This document shows, one piece after another, positions 8,459-19,355 of a stretch of 64,000 nucleotides of DNA. This DNA is from JBJHBP01 sp050485645. GTDB taxonomy: Bacteria; Pseudomonadota; Gammaproteobacteria; Steroidobacterales; Rariloculaceae. The first letter of the stretch is position 1. Each line of letters starts with the position of its first letter. The DNA lies in contig JBJHBT010000010.1 in NCBI GenBank assembly GCA_050485645.1, positions 70,743 through 134,742 of the forward strand, in the 5' to 3' direction. A program made the position numbers and the translations under genes. The notes under the pieces are model-generated. The model made no database searches. It was given only the letters and a program-made list of their open reading frames with translations, and was not told where the DNA came from.

Positions 8459-9682
8459 ATGACTCAAAGCGCGGCAACACTGAAAGTGCAGGTTCCGTTT
8501 ACCTGGGAAGGTAAGGACCGTTCAGGCAAGACGATCAAGGGCAAACTGGTGGCCGCGAACGAGTCGGCCCTGCGCAGCGAGCTGCGCCGCCAGGGTGTGG
8601 TGCCCACACGCATTCGCAAGCAGAGCTCGCTGTTCACGAAGCGCGGCAAGGTTACCGCGGCCGACATCGCCATCTTCTCACGCCAGATGGCCACGATGAT
8701 GTCGGCCGGCATTCCGCTGGTGCAGTCGTTCGACATCATCGGCGCCGGGCATGAGAACCCGGCGATGCAGAAACTGATTCTGCAGATCAAGTCCGACGTG
8801 GAGGGCGGCACATCGCTGGCCAACGCGCTGGCGAAACACCCCATGCACTTCGACGACCTGTTCGTGAACCTGGTCGAGGCCGGCGAACAGGCCGGGGCGC
8901 TGGAAACCCTGCTCGACAAAATTGCCACCTACAAGGAAAAGACCGAGGCGATCAAGAAGAAGATCAAGAAGGCGCTGTTCTATCCGGCGTCGGTGGTCGT
9001 GGTCGCGATCGTCGTGACGGCCATTCTGCTGATTTTCGTGATTCCGGAATTCGAGTCGCTGTTCCAGGGCTTCGGCGCCGACCTCCCGGCATTCACGCGC
9101 CTGGTCATCGACATCTCCAACTTCGTACAGGCCACCGGCTGGCTGCTGCTGATCGGCGGCGTGCTCGCCGTGATGGGCTTCCTGCACGCCAAGAAGCGTT
9201 ACCGGGCAGTGCAGCATGTCATCGATCGCGTGTCGCTGAAGATTCCGGTGATCGGCTCGATCCTGAACAAGGCCGCCATCGCGCGTTATGCGCGCACGCT
9301 GTCCACCACCTTCGCCGCCGGCGTGCCGCTGGTGGAGGCGCTGGACTCGGTGGCCGGCGCCACGGGCAATATCGTCTACGAAGAGGCTGTCCTGAAAATG
9401 CGCGACGAGGTCGCCACCGGACAGCGCCTGCAGCGGGCGATGGAAGACGTTGAGCTGTTCCCGAACATGGTGAACCAGATGGTGGCCGTGGGTGAGGAAT
9501 CCGGTTCACTGGACGAAATGGCCGCCAAGGTGGCGGACTTCTACGAACAGGAAGTCGACAACGCCGTCGATCAGATGTCCAGCCTGCTGGAGCCGCTGAT
9601 CATGGCCGTACTCGGCGTGCTGGTCGGCGGTCTGGTGGTGGCCATGTACCTGCCGATCTTCAAGATGGGCGCGGTGGTCTGA
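8459..9682 (+). CDS. pilC: Type IV pilus inner-membrane platform protein PilC
   Basis: The product is 407 aa, standard for PilC/GspF. It forms the inner-membrane platform on which PilB (extension) and PilT (retraction) act. There are two T2SSF domains (about residues 70-195 and 270-395). They carry paired 'FSRQMATMMSAGIPLVQSF' and 'YARTLSTTFAAGVPLVEAL' repeats and conserved 'GEQAG'/'GEESG' turns. Membrane segments lie near residues 175-195, 220-240 and 375-400. The ATG is preceded by GGGAGG about 12 nt upstream. It lies 40 nt after pilB and 25 nt before pilD, in one operon. Confidence 0.97.
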   Translation: MTQSAATLKVQVPFTWEGKDRSGKTIKGKLVAANESALRSELRRQGVVPTRIRKQSSLFTKRGKVTAADIAIFSRQMATMMSAGIPLVQSFDIIGAGHENPAMQKLILQIKSDVEGGTSLANALAKHPMHFDDLFVNLVEAGEQAGALETLLDKIATYKEKTEAIKKKIKKALFYPASVVVVAIVVTAILLIFVIPEFESLFQGFGADLPAFTRLVIDISNFVQATGWLLLIGGVLAVMGFLHAKKRYRAVQHVIDRVSLKIPVIGSILNKAAIARYARTLSTTFAAGVPLVEALDSVAGATGNIVYEEAVLKMRDEVATGQRLQRAMEDVELFPNMVNQMVAVGEESGSLDEMAAKVADFYEQEVDNAVDQMSSLLEPLIMAVLGVLVGGLVVAMYLPIFKMGAVV

Positions 9683-9707
9683 TCCGGAAGGCCGGCGGAC
9701 CCGCCGC

Positions 9708-10604
9708 GTGGAAGTCTTTGAATTATGGCCGATCGCACTGTTCGTGCTGATCGGCATCATCGGGCTGCTGGCCGGCAGCTTTCTGAATGTGGTGGCTTAT
9801 CGGCTGCCGCTGATGATGGAGCGGGCGTGGCGCGAGCAATGCGCTGAAATCACCGCTCATCCACCCTCGGCCCCACCCCCGCATGCCGACGCCGACCGTC
9901 GGTTCAACCTGTGGTGGCCGCCTTCGGCCTGCCCGGGATGCGGCAAGGTCATCGCCGCGTGGCAGAACATCCCGGTGCTGAGCTACCTGCTGCTGCGCGG
10001 GCGCTGCGGCGCCTGCCGGACGCCGATTCCGCGTCGCTATCCGGTGGTCGAGGCCGCCGCCGCACTCACCGGCGTTGTCGTGGCGCTGATGTTCGGCCCC
10101 ACCTGGCAGACGGTGGCGGCGCTGGGATTCACCTGGTCTCTGCTGGCGATGTCGCTGATCGACATCGATCACAAGCTGCTGCCGGATTCCCTCACCCTGC
10201 CGCTGATGTGGGCCGGTATTGTGCTCAGCCTGCTGACGGTGGATGGTGAACCGCTGTTCGTGGACCTGGAATCCAGCGTGATCGGCGCCGCCGCGGGCTA
10301 CCTCAGCCTGTGGCTGGTATACCACGCTTTCCGGCTGATCACCGGCAAGGAAGGCATGGGCTACGGCGACTTCAAGCTACTCGCCGCGCTTGGCGCCTGG
10401 CTGGGCTGGCAGATGCTGCCGCTGATCATTCTGCTGTCCGCCGCCGTCGGCGCCGTGGTGGGCATCGCGCTGATCGCGGTACAGGGACGTTCACGCCATG
10501 CAACACTGCCCTTCGGCCCGTATCTCGCCGGTGCCGGATGGATCGCGTTGCTGTGGGGGCGTGATATCGTCGACTGGTATCTTGGCATGTACACGTTCAT
10601 ATGA
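9708..10604 (+). CDS. pilD: Prepilin leader peptidase / N-methyltransferase PilD
   Basis: The product is 298 aa, a polytopic inner-membrane aspartyl protease. It cleaves type III signal peptides of pilins and pseudopilins and methylates the new N-terminal Phe. The N-terminal DiS_P_DiS domain carries the cytoplasmic zinc site C75/C78 and C100/C103. Peptidase aspartates lie in 'IDIDHKLLPD' (D160 ends it) and in the GxGD-type 'GYGD' with D221. The start is GTG at 9708; I see no better start in frame. Its presence implies that pilins are encoded elsewhere in the genome. coaE follows within about 40 nt, as in many gammaproteobacteria. Confidence 0.96.
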   Translation: MEVFELWPIALFVLIGIIGLLAGSFLNVVAYRLPLMMERAWREQCAEITAHPPSAPPPHADADRRFNLWWPPSACPGCGKVIAAWQNIPVLSYLLLRGRCGACRTPIPRRYPVVEAAAALTGVVVALMFGPTWQTVAALGFTWSLLAMSLIDIDHKLLPDSLTLPLMWAGIVLSLLTVDGEPLFVDLESSVIGAAAGYLSLWLVYHAFRLITGKEGMGYGDFKLLAALGAWLGWQMLPLIILLSAAVGAVVGIALIAVQGRSRHATLPFGPYLAGAGWIALLWGRDIVDWYLGMYTFI

Positions 10605-10641
10605 CCGGATGACATCCTCGGCTGGCCCAACCGGATGGAAC

Positions 10642-11289
10642 ATGAACCCAGACCCTGCGCAACGACCCTTCCGCGTCGGCCTCACCGGCGGCATCGCCAG
10701 CGGCAAGAGCGCCGTAGCGCGCATGTTCCAGTCGCTGGGTGTGCCGCTGATCGACACCGACGTCATCGCCCGCGACGTGGTGGCACCTGGTGAACCGGGG
10801 CTGGCCGCTGTACGCGACGCGTTCGGCGACGAAGTCCTCACCGAGGATGGGCAGCTCGATCGCTCCAGGCTGCGCGAACGGGTATTCAGCGACCCGGCCC
10901 AGCGACGACGCCTGGAATCCATCCTGCATCCACTGATCCGCACCCGCGCGCTCGCGCAGCTGGACGACACCGACGCCCCGTACGTCATCGCCGACATTCC
11001 ACTGCTGCTGGAAACCGGATTTTACGAGCTGGTCGATCGGGTACTCGTTGTGGACTGTGAGCCGGAAACACAGATCCAGCGATTGATGGAACGTGACGGC
11101 GTGAGTCGCGAACTGGCGACAGGCATGTTGAGCGCGCAGGCATCGCGAAAAAATCGCATCGCGATCGCCAACGATGTACTCGACAACGACGGTGACCTTG
11201 AAAACACCCGTCAACAGGTGGACTCACTGCATCGGAACTATCTCGAACTGGCGCGGGTTTGCCGAGCGCGACAGCCTCGCGCAGAATAG
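10642..11289 (+). CDS. coaE: Dephospho-CoA kinase
   Basis: The product is 215 aa from the ATG at 10642. The frame extends further upstream, but that part overlaps pilD and is not family-like. CoaE phosphorylates the 3'-OH of dephospho-CoA, the last step of CoA synthesis in the cytosol. The P-loop 'GLTGGIASGKSAV' lies near the N-terminus. 'PLIDTDVIARDVV' (the DxD substrate site), 'LHPLIR' and 'YVIADIPLLLETG' (Walker B-like) follow, with a lid region around 'ERDGVSRELA'. Length agrees with the family (about 200-210). It is the fourth gene of the pil operon and is followed immediately by zapD. An ATG at 10609 is a possible alternative start. Confidence 0.95.
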   Translation: MNPDPAQRPFRVGLTGGIASGKSAVARMFQSLGVPLIDTDVIARDVVAPGEPGLAAVRDAFGDEVLTEDGQLDRSRLRERVFSDPAQRRRLESILHPLIRTRALAQLDDTDAPYVIADIPLLLETGFYELVDRVLVVDCEPETQIQRLMERDGVSRELATGMLSAQASRKNRIAIANDVLDNDGDLENTRQQVDSLHRNYLELARVCRARQPRAE

Positions 11290-11317
11290 CGGGATGGCGA
11301 AGACGGCAGCAGAGTTC

Positions 11318-12100
11318 ATGAACCCCGAATCAGCTGAATGTGTGCTGGAATTCGAGCAACCTCTGAACGAACGAATGCGCACCTTTCTGCGCGTGGAGTT
11401 TCTGCACCGCCAGGCGCACTTTCATCTCAACAACGTGCACGAGGAGTTCGGCGCGCGCGCCGCGGTCAGCACGCTGCTGGAAATTCTCACCATTCTCGGC
11501 CGTGCCGACGTGCGCGCCGACGTGGGCAAGGAACTGGACCGTCACGGCGCCCTGCTCGCCCGTTACCGCCGTCAGCCCGGCGTCGACCCGACGCGGCTCG
11601 ATCGCCTGCTGGGCGACGTGAACCGCCTCAAGGCGCAGCTGGCGGAAGCCGGCCCGCAGCTGATGAGTTCGTTCAAGGAATGTGATTTTCTGAAGAACAT
11701 CCGCCATCGCAGCGCGATTCCCGGCGGCACCTGCGCGTTCGACGTGCCGGACTACGGCTACTGGCTGCGGCTGCCGACCGAACAGCGCGCGCAACAGTTC
11801 GAGACCTGGATGGCGCAGCTGAAGCCGCTGTGCGAGGCGGTGGCCGAAGTGCTCTGGCTGACCCGCGAAGCCAATGAACCGGCCGCGCAGATGGCCACCG
11901 CAGGCTTCTTCCAGCAGAGCCTGGGTCGGACCGAGCACCTGAACCTGCTGCGTGTGCAGCTGCCCGCCGACAGCGGCATGTTCCCGGAAATCAGCGCCGG
12001 ACAGCACCGCTTCAGCGTGCGCTTCCTGCGCTGGAACGGTGTCGACAGCCGACCGGCACAGGTCACCGGCGACGTCAGCTTCCTGCTCGCGCTGTGCTGA
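11318..12100 (+). CDS. zapD: Cell division protein ZapD (FtsZ-bundling)
   Basis: The product is 260 aa. ZapD is a cytosolic dimer that cross-links FtsZ protofilaments and stabilises the Z-ring. Family features are 'EQPLNERMRTFLRVEFL' close to the N-terminus, the helical 'LLEILTILGRADVRADV', and in the beta-rich C-terminal domain 'PGGTCAFDVPDYGYWL' and 'RFSVRFL'. I chose ATG 11318 because the homologous N-terminus follows it directly. An ATG at 11294 in the same frame, 5 nt after the coaE stop, is an alternative. coaE-zapD adjacency is conserved, and E. coli also has yacG here. The 3' end overlaps the convergent mutT gene by 26 nt. Confidence 0.93.
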   Translation: MNPESAECVLEFEQPLNERMRTFLRVEFLHRQAHFHLNNVHEEFGARAAVSTLLEILTILGRADVRADVGKELDRHGALLARYRRQPGVDPTRLDRLLGDVNRLKAQLAEAGPQLMSSFKECDFLKNIRHRSAIPGGTCAFDVPDYGYWLRLPTEQRAQQFETWMAQLKPLCEAVAEVLWLTREANEPAAQMATAGFFQQSLGRTEHLNLLRVQLPADSGMFPEISAGQHRFSVRFLRWNGVDSRPAQVTGDVSFLLALC

Positions 12101-12482
12101 CCACGGCATCGATGAGCGGCCTGTCCGCCGGCAGTAGTCCGGCTTCGCCCAGGGCGCCCGGTTCCACCCAGCGTAACGGCTGATCTTCCAGCGGCGCGGG
12201 CTCGCCCGCGTAGCGGACAACCCGCCACACATCCAGATACACCCGGCGATCGGGATAATCGTGCACCAGTTCGGTCAGCGGCTCGGCTTCCAGCACCTGT
12301 ATGCCCAACTCTTCGGCCAGCTCGCGTGCCAGCGCGTCGAAGCGGGATTCACCGGCATCGCGCTTGCCGCCAGGGAACTCCCAGTAGCCCGCCATATGCG
12401 TACCGGCACGCCGCTGGTTGATCAGTATCCTGCCGCCGTCGTCGGCGACGATTCCAACCATCACGTGCAGCGTGTCGGGCAC
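12075..12482 (-). CDS. mutT: NUDIX hydrolase, MutT family (8-oxo-dGTP diphosphatase)
   Basis: The product is 135 aa, the length of short MutT proteins. The Nudix box is complete: 'GGKRDAGE', then the 'RELAEELGI' helix, i.e. GX5EX7REUXEEXGU. The 'RRAGTHMAGYWEFPGGK' segment is typical of true MutT, which sanitises the nucleotide pool by hydrolysing 8-oxo-dGTP to the monophosphate. The start is GTG at 12482. It sits between zapD and secA, the conserved E. coli-like neighbourhood (secA-mutT-...-zapD-coaE). It is convergent with zapD, sharing 26 nt of coding sequence. Confidence 0.92.
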   Translation of the reverse strand: MPDTLHVMVGIVADDGGRILINQRRAGTHMAGYWEFPGGKRDAGESRFDALARELAEELGIQVLEAEPLTELVHDYPDRRVYLDVWRVVRYAGEPAPLEDQPLRWVEPGALGEAGLLPADRPLIDAVVSTARAGS

Positions 12483-12535
12483 AGGCAGGGGGTCAGCGGG
12501 GCGGGCCGGCTGGTGTCGGGTTCACGGGGACTTGT

Positions 12536-15481
<2,946 letters not shown>

Positions 15482-15522
15482 TGTACGTCCTTGGGGGCAC
15501 GGATACAGCCGCTTATTGTATA

Positions 15523-16443
15523 TCAGCGCACGTAGCTGAGCGGATTGACGTGACGTCCGTTGTGCAGCACCTCGAAGTGCAGATTCGGGCCGGTCGCCCG
15601 TCCGGTGCTGCCGACCCGGCCGATCACCTGACCCCGCCGGACGGTATCGCCCACCGCGACCAGATTGTCGGAGTTGTGCGCATATCGCGTCACATACCCG
15701 TTGCCGTGATTGATTTCAATGAGCTTGCCATAGCCGTCGCGCCGGCCGGACCAGATTACGATCCCGGCGGCCACCGCCATGATGTCGGTGCCGGCCCGCG
15801 AGGCGAAATCCACGCCCTGGTGAAACGCGCGCTGGCCGGTGAACGGGTCGGTTCGGCTGCCATAGCTGGAAGAAACATAGCCGGAGGCCACCGGGCGGCC
15901 TTCCGGATGAACCTCATCGCGCAGCTTGCGATTCAGCAGGAAACCTTCCAGCACCGCCAGCTGCTGACGACGATCGTCGAGCTGCTCGGTGAGCACGTCC
16001 AGCGCGGTGAGCAGGCCGCTGACCGGCATACTGGCGTCTTCAGACAGCGGACTTTCCGGACCACCCAGCGCGGGCGGCGCAGTGAAATCGAATTCGCCGT
16101 CCTGAAGGCCTGCCATCTGCGTCAGCCGGTTGCCGAGCGCATCCAGCCGCACCACGTGGGCATTGAGATGTCCCAGGCGCAGGGCCAGCGCGTCCACATG
16201 TTTATGCAGCGCCTCGCGCGTGGCGGCAACCAGCGCCTGCTGCTCCGCGACCTCGCCCCTCCAGGTAGCCAGCTGCGCCTGCACGCCCGATGCGCCGATG
16301 GCGCCGGCCGCGTACATGCCCCCCGTGAACGCACCGCCCACCAGCAGCGCGAAACAGCCGGCTGCCGCCATCCACAGGCGGCGCGAATTGAGCGGTATCT
16401 GACCGAGTTTCCCCCGGTCGCGGGACAGTATGATCAGCTGCAT
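15523..16443 (-). CDS. M23-family (LytM-like) peptidoglycan peptidase or degenerate regulator
   Basis: The product is 306 aa. One N-terminal membrane segment (about residues 24-46) is followed by a coiled-coil-like region (about 55-190) and a C-terminal M23/LytM domain (about 195-306). The zinc ligands H208 and D212 ('FHQGVDFA') and H289 are present. The first His of the usual HxH pair is Asn (N287, 'GPNLHFEV'). That His is normally needed for catalysis, so the enzyme may be altered or act as an amidase activator as EnvC and NlpD do. A peptidase of this type sits between secA and dciA-lpxC in Pseudomonas as well. It is probably a periplasmic, membrane-anchored cell-wall factor. Confidence 0.88.
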   Translation of the reverse strand: MQLIILSRDRGKLGQIPLNSRRLWMAAAGCFALLVGGAFTGGMYAAGAIGASGVQAQLATWRGEVAEQQALVAATREALHKHVDALALRLGHLNAHVVRLDALGNRLTQMAGLQDGEFDFTAPPALGGPESPLSEDASMPVSGLLTALDVLTEQLDDRRQQLAVLEGFLLNRKLRDEVHPEGRPVASGYVSSSYGSRTDPFTGQRAFHQGVDFASRAGTDIMAVAAGIVIWSGRRDGYGKLIEINHGNGYVTRYAHNSDNLVAVGDTVRRGQVIGRVGSTGRATGPNLHFEVLHNGRHVNPLSYVR

Positions 16444-16691
16444 GCCGTTCGGCCTCGTGTGCGACAGTTGTTGTTGTTATTGCGTCCCGTCCGGGGCCGG
16501 TACGATGCGCGCGGGGTCGACCATGAACACGAATTTTCAGACAGCATCCGGCAACCCCGCCAACTTGGGCATCGATCCATCGAACTGGTGACTGGCGTTC
16601 CGTACCCCGGAACAGGTTGCCGAACACGAAAACCGGCGCTGAACACCGTTCCCCGCACGACCTGCCTCAAGCAGATCCGAACGCCAGCGAA

Positions 16692-16697
16692 TACAAT
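16692..16697 (+). promoter_or_regulatory. Possible -10 box for dciA
   Basis: TACAAT matches the sigma-70 -10 consensus in five of six positions and would start transcription about 40 nt before dciA. No good -35 lies at the proper distance. The 303-nt gap between the divergent M23 and dciA genes must hold promoters in both directions; this is the only element I can point to. Confidence 0.3.
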
Positions 16698-16746
16698 GCC
16701 TCCGCCAGCACGAAGCCATCAAGTCCACTTGCCGGAAACCTGAACT

Positions 16747-17124
16747 GTGTCACGAACCGAACGCCGCGACCCCCGAAGTCTCTCAGAGTTGCTGACGCAC
16801 GGCAACCTGGGGTCACTGGCGGCCGAGGCGCGGCGGCGCTCCGAGCTGGCGGACCGGATCCGCACCGTGCTGCCACCGGAGGATGCCGAACACCTGGTCA
16901 GCGCCGGCATCAATGACGCCGGAGAACTGGTAATCGCCATGGATTCGCCGGCCTGGGCGGCGCGGGTGCGGTACTACGCCGAGCGTCTCACCGCACTGCA
17001 ACCGGGGGATGCCGCGGCGCTCGGGGCCGGGGCCGACGCGCTGGTCGGGCGCAGAATCCGCGTGCAGGTGTCGCCAGGGGCCGGGCGGACGGACCGCGGC
17101 AAGCGTCAGCCGGGAACCAGCTGA
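16747..17124 (+). CDS. dciA: DUF721 protein, DciA-type replicative helicase loader/operator
   Basis: The product is 125 aa. The N-terminal half is a compact domain ('SLSELLTHGNLGSLAAEARRR', 'LPPEDAEHLVSAG', 'LVIAMDSPAWAARVRYY') with the KH-like pattern of DUF721, including the conserved 'W..R.R...' segment. The tail is Gly/Arg-rich and probably disordered. DciA loads or activates the DnaB helicase in bacteria that lack DnaC. In Pseudomonas the gene also lies between lpxC and the M23-secA pair, which supports the call. The start is GTG with a weak ribosome binding site. It is the only plus-strand gene from 12.1 to 36 kb and overlaps the 3' end of lpxC by 19 nt. Confidence 0.8.
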   Translation: MSRTERRDPRSLSELLTHGNLGSLAAEARRRSELADRIRTVLPPEDAEHLVSAGINDAGELVIAMDSPAWAARVRYYAERLTALQPGDAAALGAGADALVGRRIRVQVSPGAGRTDRGKRQPGTS

Positions 17125-18008
17125 TAGGAGACCGGCGACGGCCGGTCGTCGGCGAAGTCCACCTCCTCATAGGCCTGCGGATGCGCGAGCAGCTCGCGCA
17201 GCAGCAGGTTGTTCAGGCGGTGGCCGGACTTGTAGGCAGAGAATTCGCCGATCGGACTGGCGCCGAGCAGATAGAGGTCGCCCACCGCATCCAGCACCTT
17301 GTGACGGACGAACTCATCGCTGAAGCGCAGGCCTTCCTCGTTCAGCACGCGGTAGCCATCCATCACGATGGCATTGTCCATGCTGCCGCCCAGCGTGAGG
17401 TCCATGGCGCGCAGCGCTTCGAAATCCTTCAGAAACCCGAAAGTGCGGGCGCGGCTGATTTCCTTCAGGAAGGCCGTGGTGGAGAAATCCAGGCTGACGC
17501 GCTGGCGGTGCCTGCGCAGCACCGGGTGGTCGAAATCGATTTCGAAGTTGACGCGGAAACCGTCGTATGGCGTAAACCGCGCCCATTTGTCGCCGTCACG
17601 CACTTCCACCGGCTCGAGAATCCGGCAGAACCGCTTCAGCGCATTCTGCTCTTCGATGCCCGCCGACTGGAGCAGGAATACGAAAGGCGCCGCGCTGCCG
17701 TCCATGATTGGCACCTCGGCGGCCGTGAGGTCGACGAAGGCATTGTCGATGCCAAGACCCGCCATCGCAGACAGCAGGTGTTCCACCGTCGCCACGCGCA
17801 CATCACCCTGTTCCAGCGTGGTGCCGAGCATGGTTTCGCCGACATTGGTGGCCGTTGCCGGAATGTCCACCGGCTCGGGCAGATCGATGCGGCGGAACAC
17901 GATACCGGTATTGACCGGGGCCGGGCGCAGGGTCATGTAAACCTTGGCGCCGCTGTGGAGGCCGATTCCGGTCGCTCGGATCGAATCCTTCAGAGTACGT
18001 TGTTTCAA
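17106..18008 (-). CDS. lpxC: UDP-3-O-acyl-N-acetylglucosamine deacetylase LpxC
   Basis: The product is 300 aa. LpxC carries out the committed step of lipid A synthesis, a zinc-dependent deacetylation in the cytosol. Visible motifs are 'GIGLHSG' (His 18), 'VATVEHLLSA' (zinc His near 78), 'IMDGSAAPF', 'EFVRHKVLDAVGDL' (zinc His and Asp), and 'YKSGHRLNN' (catalytic His). ATG is preceded by a short leader carrying a strong stem-loop. It is the last gene after ftsZ, as in E. coli and Pseudomonas. The C-terminus lacks a long tail resembling the E. coli FtsH degradation signal, so its turnover may differ; that is inference. Confidence 0.97.
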   Translation of the reverse strand: MKQRTLKDSIRATGIGLHSGAKVYMTLRPAPVNTGIVFRRIDLPEPVDIPATATNVGETMLGTTLEQGDVRVATVEHLLSAMAGLGIDNAFVDLTAAEVPIMDGSAAPFVFLLQSAGIEEQNALKRFCRILEPVEVRDGDKWARFTPYDGFRVNFEIDFDHPVLRRHRQRVSLDFSTTAFLKEISRARTFGFLKDFEALRAMDLTLGGSMDNAIVMDGYRVLNEEGLRFSDEFVRHKVLDAVGDLYLLGASPIGEFSAYKSGHRLNNLLLRELLAHPQAYEEVDFADDRPSPVSYQLVPG

Positions 18009-18054
18009 GCGTCCAGAACTCCAGATTGCGGCGCCGGCTGATCAGCTGCGCCCG

Positions 18055-18082
18055 GCGCCGAACCCGTCCCCCGGTTCGGCGC
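18055..18082 (-). promoter_or_regulatory. Strong stem-loop between ftsZ and lpxC
   Basis: A perfect 10-bp inverted repeat (18055-18064 with 18073-18082, 8-nt loop) lies in the 142-nt gap between ftsZ and lpxC. No U-tract follows on either strand, so a simple intrinsic terminator is unlikely. It may set the ratio of lpxC to ftsZ by attenuation or mRNA stability. Confidence 0.45.
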
Positions 18083-18150
18083 AGCCGCGCAGGCTAGCAT
18101 AACGTCAGTCGGCGGCTCAAGGAACCGCAGCCATTCAGCGCAGGCCGGAC

Positions 18151-19299
18151 TCAGTCGGCCTGGCGACGCAGAAAAGCCGGAATATCGAGCAGCTCCTCGA
18201 AGTTTTCCTGCGATTCCACGACGCCGTCACCCACCGCACGGCGACGCTGCACCGCGGGCTTGTCCAGCTCGCCATAGTTGGGTTCACGGGCCACCGGGTT
18301 GCGACGCACCACCCGCATCGGCGGCTCAGCCTGCTGGGCCGGCGCCTTTCCCAGGCCGGTGGCCACCACGGTCACGCGGATCTCGTCCTTCATATCCGGA
18401 TCGATGACCGTGCCAACCACCACCGTGGCATCGTCGGACGCGAACTGCTTGACCGTATCGCCCACTTCCTGGAACTCACCGATGGACAGATCCATGCCCG
18501 CGGTCACGTTCACGAGAATGCCGTTGGCGCCGGCCAGGTTGATGTCCTCCAGCAGCGGACTGGAGACGGCCGCTTCGGCCGCCGTACGCGCCCGGTCCTC
18601 GCCGGAGGCGACACCGGAACCCATCATGGCCATGCCCATCTCCGACATCACGGTACGCACGTCGGCGAAGTCGACGTTGATCAGTCCGGGCCGCGTGATC
18701 AGCTCGGCGATACCCTGCACGGCACCCTGCAGGACTTCGTTGGCGGCACGGAAAGCATCCAGCAGCGAGGTCTGCGGTCCAAGCACCGACAGAAGCTTTT
18801 CGTTCGGGATCGTGATCAGCGAGTCGACGAAGCGGCCGAGTTCGGCGATCCCCTGATCCGCCACACGCATGCGCTTGCCACCTTCCATGTGGAACGGCTT
18901 GGTCACCACCGCGACCGTGAGAATGCCCAGTTCCTTGGCGAGCTGCGCCACCACCGGCGCCGCGCCGGTGCCGGTGCCACCACCCAGACCCGCCGTGATG
19001 AACAGCATGTCCGCGCCCTCGATCACCTCCTGGATGCGATCACGGTCTTCCATCGCGGCCTGACGACCGACTTCCGGATTGGCGCCCGCGCCAAGCCCCT
19101 TGGTGATGTTGCAGCCGATCTGCAGATTCGTTCGCACATTGGCACTCTTCAGCGCCTGGGCGTCGGTGTTCGCGCAGATGAACTCCACGCCTTCGATGCC
19201 AACACTCACCATGTGGGCCACGGCGTTGCCGCCACCGCCCCCCATGCCGAGCACCTTGATAACAGCGGTTTCGCTGTAGCCATCCATCAGTTCGAACAT
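18151..19299 (-). CDS. ftsZ: Cell division GTPase FtsZ
   Basis: The product is 382 aa from the ATG at 19299, which has AAGGAG upstream. The frame extends 15 codons further but without family similarity. FtsZ polymerises into the Z-ring with GTP. The tubulin signature 'GLGGGTGTGAAPV' lies near residue 105 and the T7 loop 'NVDFADVRTVM' near 205. A variable linker leads to the conserved C-terminal peptide 'DIPAFLRRQAD' that binds FtsA, ZipA and ZapD. It is the last division gene of the dcw operon, 56 nt after ftsA, and is followed by lpxC. Confidence 0.98.
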   Translation of the reverse strand: MFELMDGYSETAVIKVLGMGGGGGNAVAHMVSVGIEGVEFICANTDAQALKSANVRTNLQIGCNITKGLGAGANPEVGRQAAMEDRDRIQEVIEGADMLFITAGLGGGTGTGAAPVVAQLAKELGILTVAVVTKPFHMEGGKRMRVADQGIAELGRFVDSLITIPNEKLLSVLGPQTSLLDAFRAANEVLQGAVQGIAELITRPGLINVDFADVRTVMSEMGMAMMGSGVASGEDRARTAAEAAVSSPLLEDINLAGANGILVNVTAGMDLSIGEFQEVGDTVKQFASDDATVVVGTVIDPDMKDEIRVTVVATGLGKAPAQQAEPPMRVVRRNPVAREPNYGELDKPAVQRRRAVGDGVVESQENFEELLDIPAFLRRQAD

Positions 19300-19355
19300 G
19301 TCGCAGACTCCTTGGAAGTATTTTCCGTGCACACCAACAAACAATTAAAAAAAAC

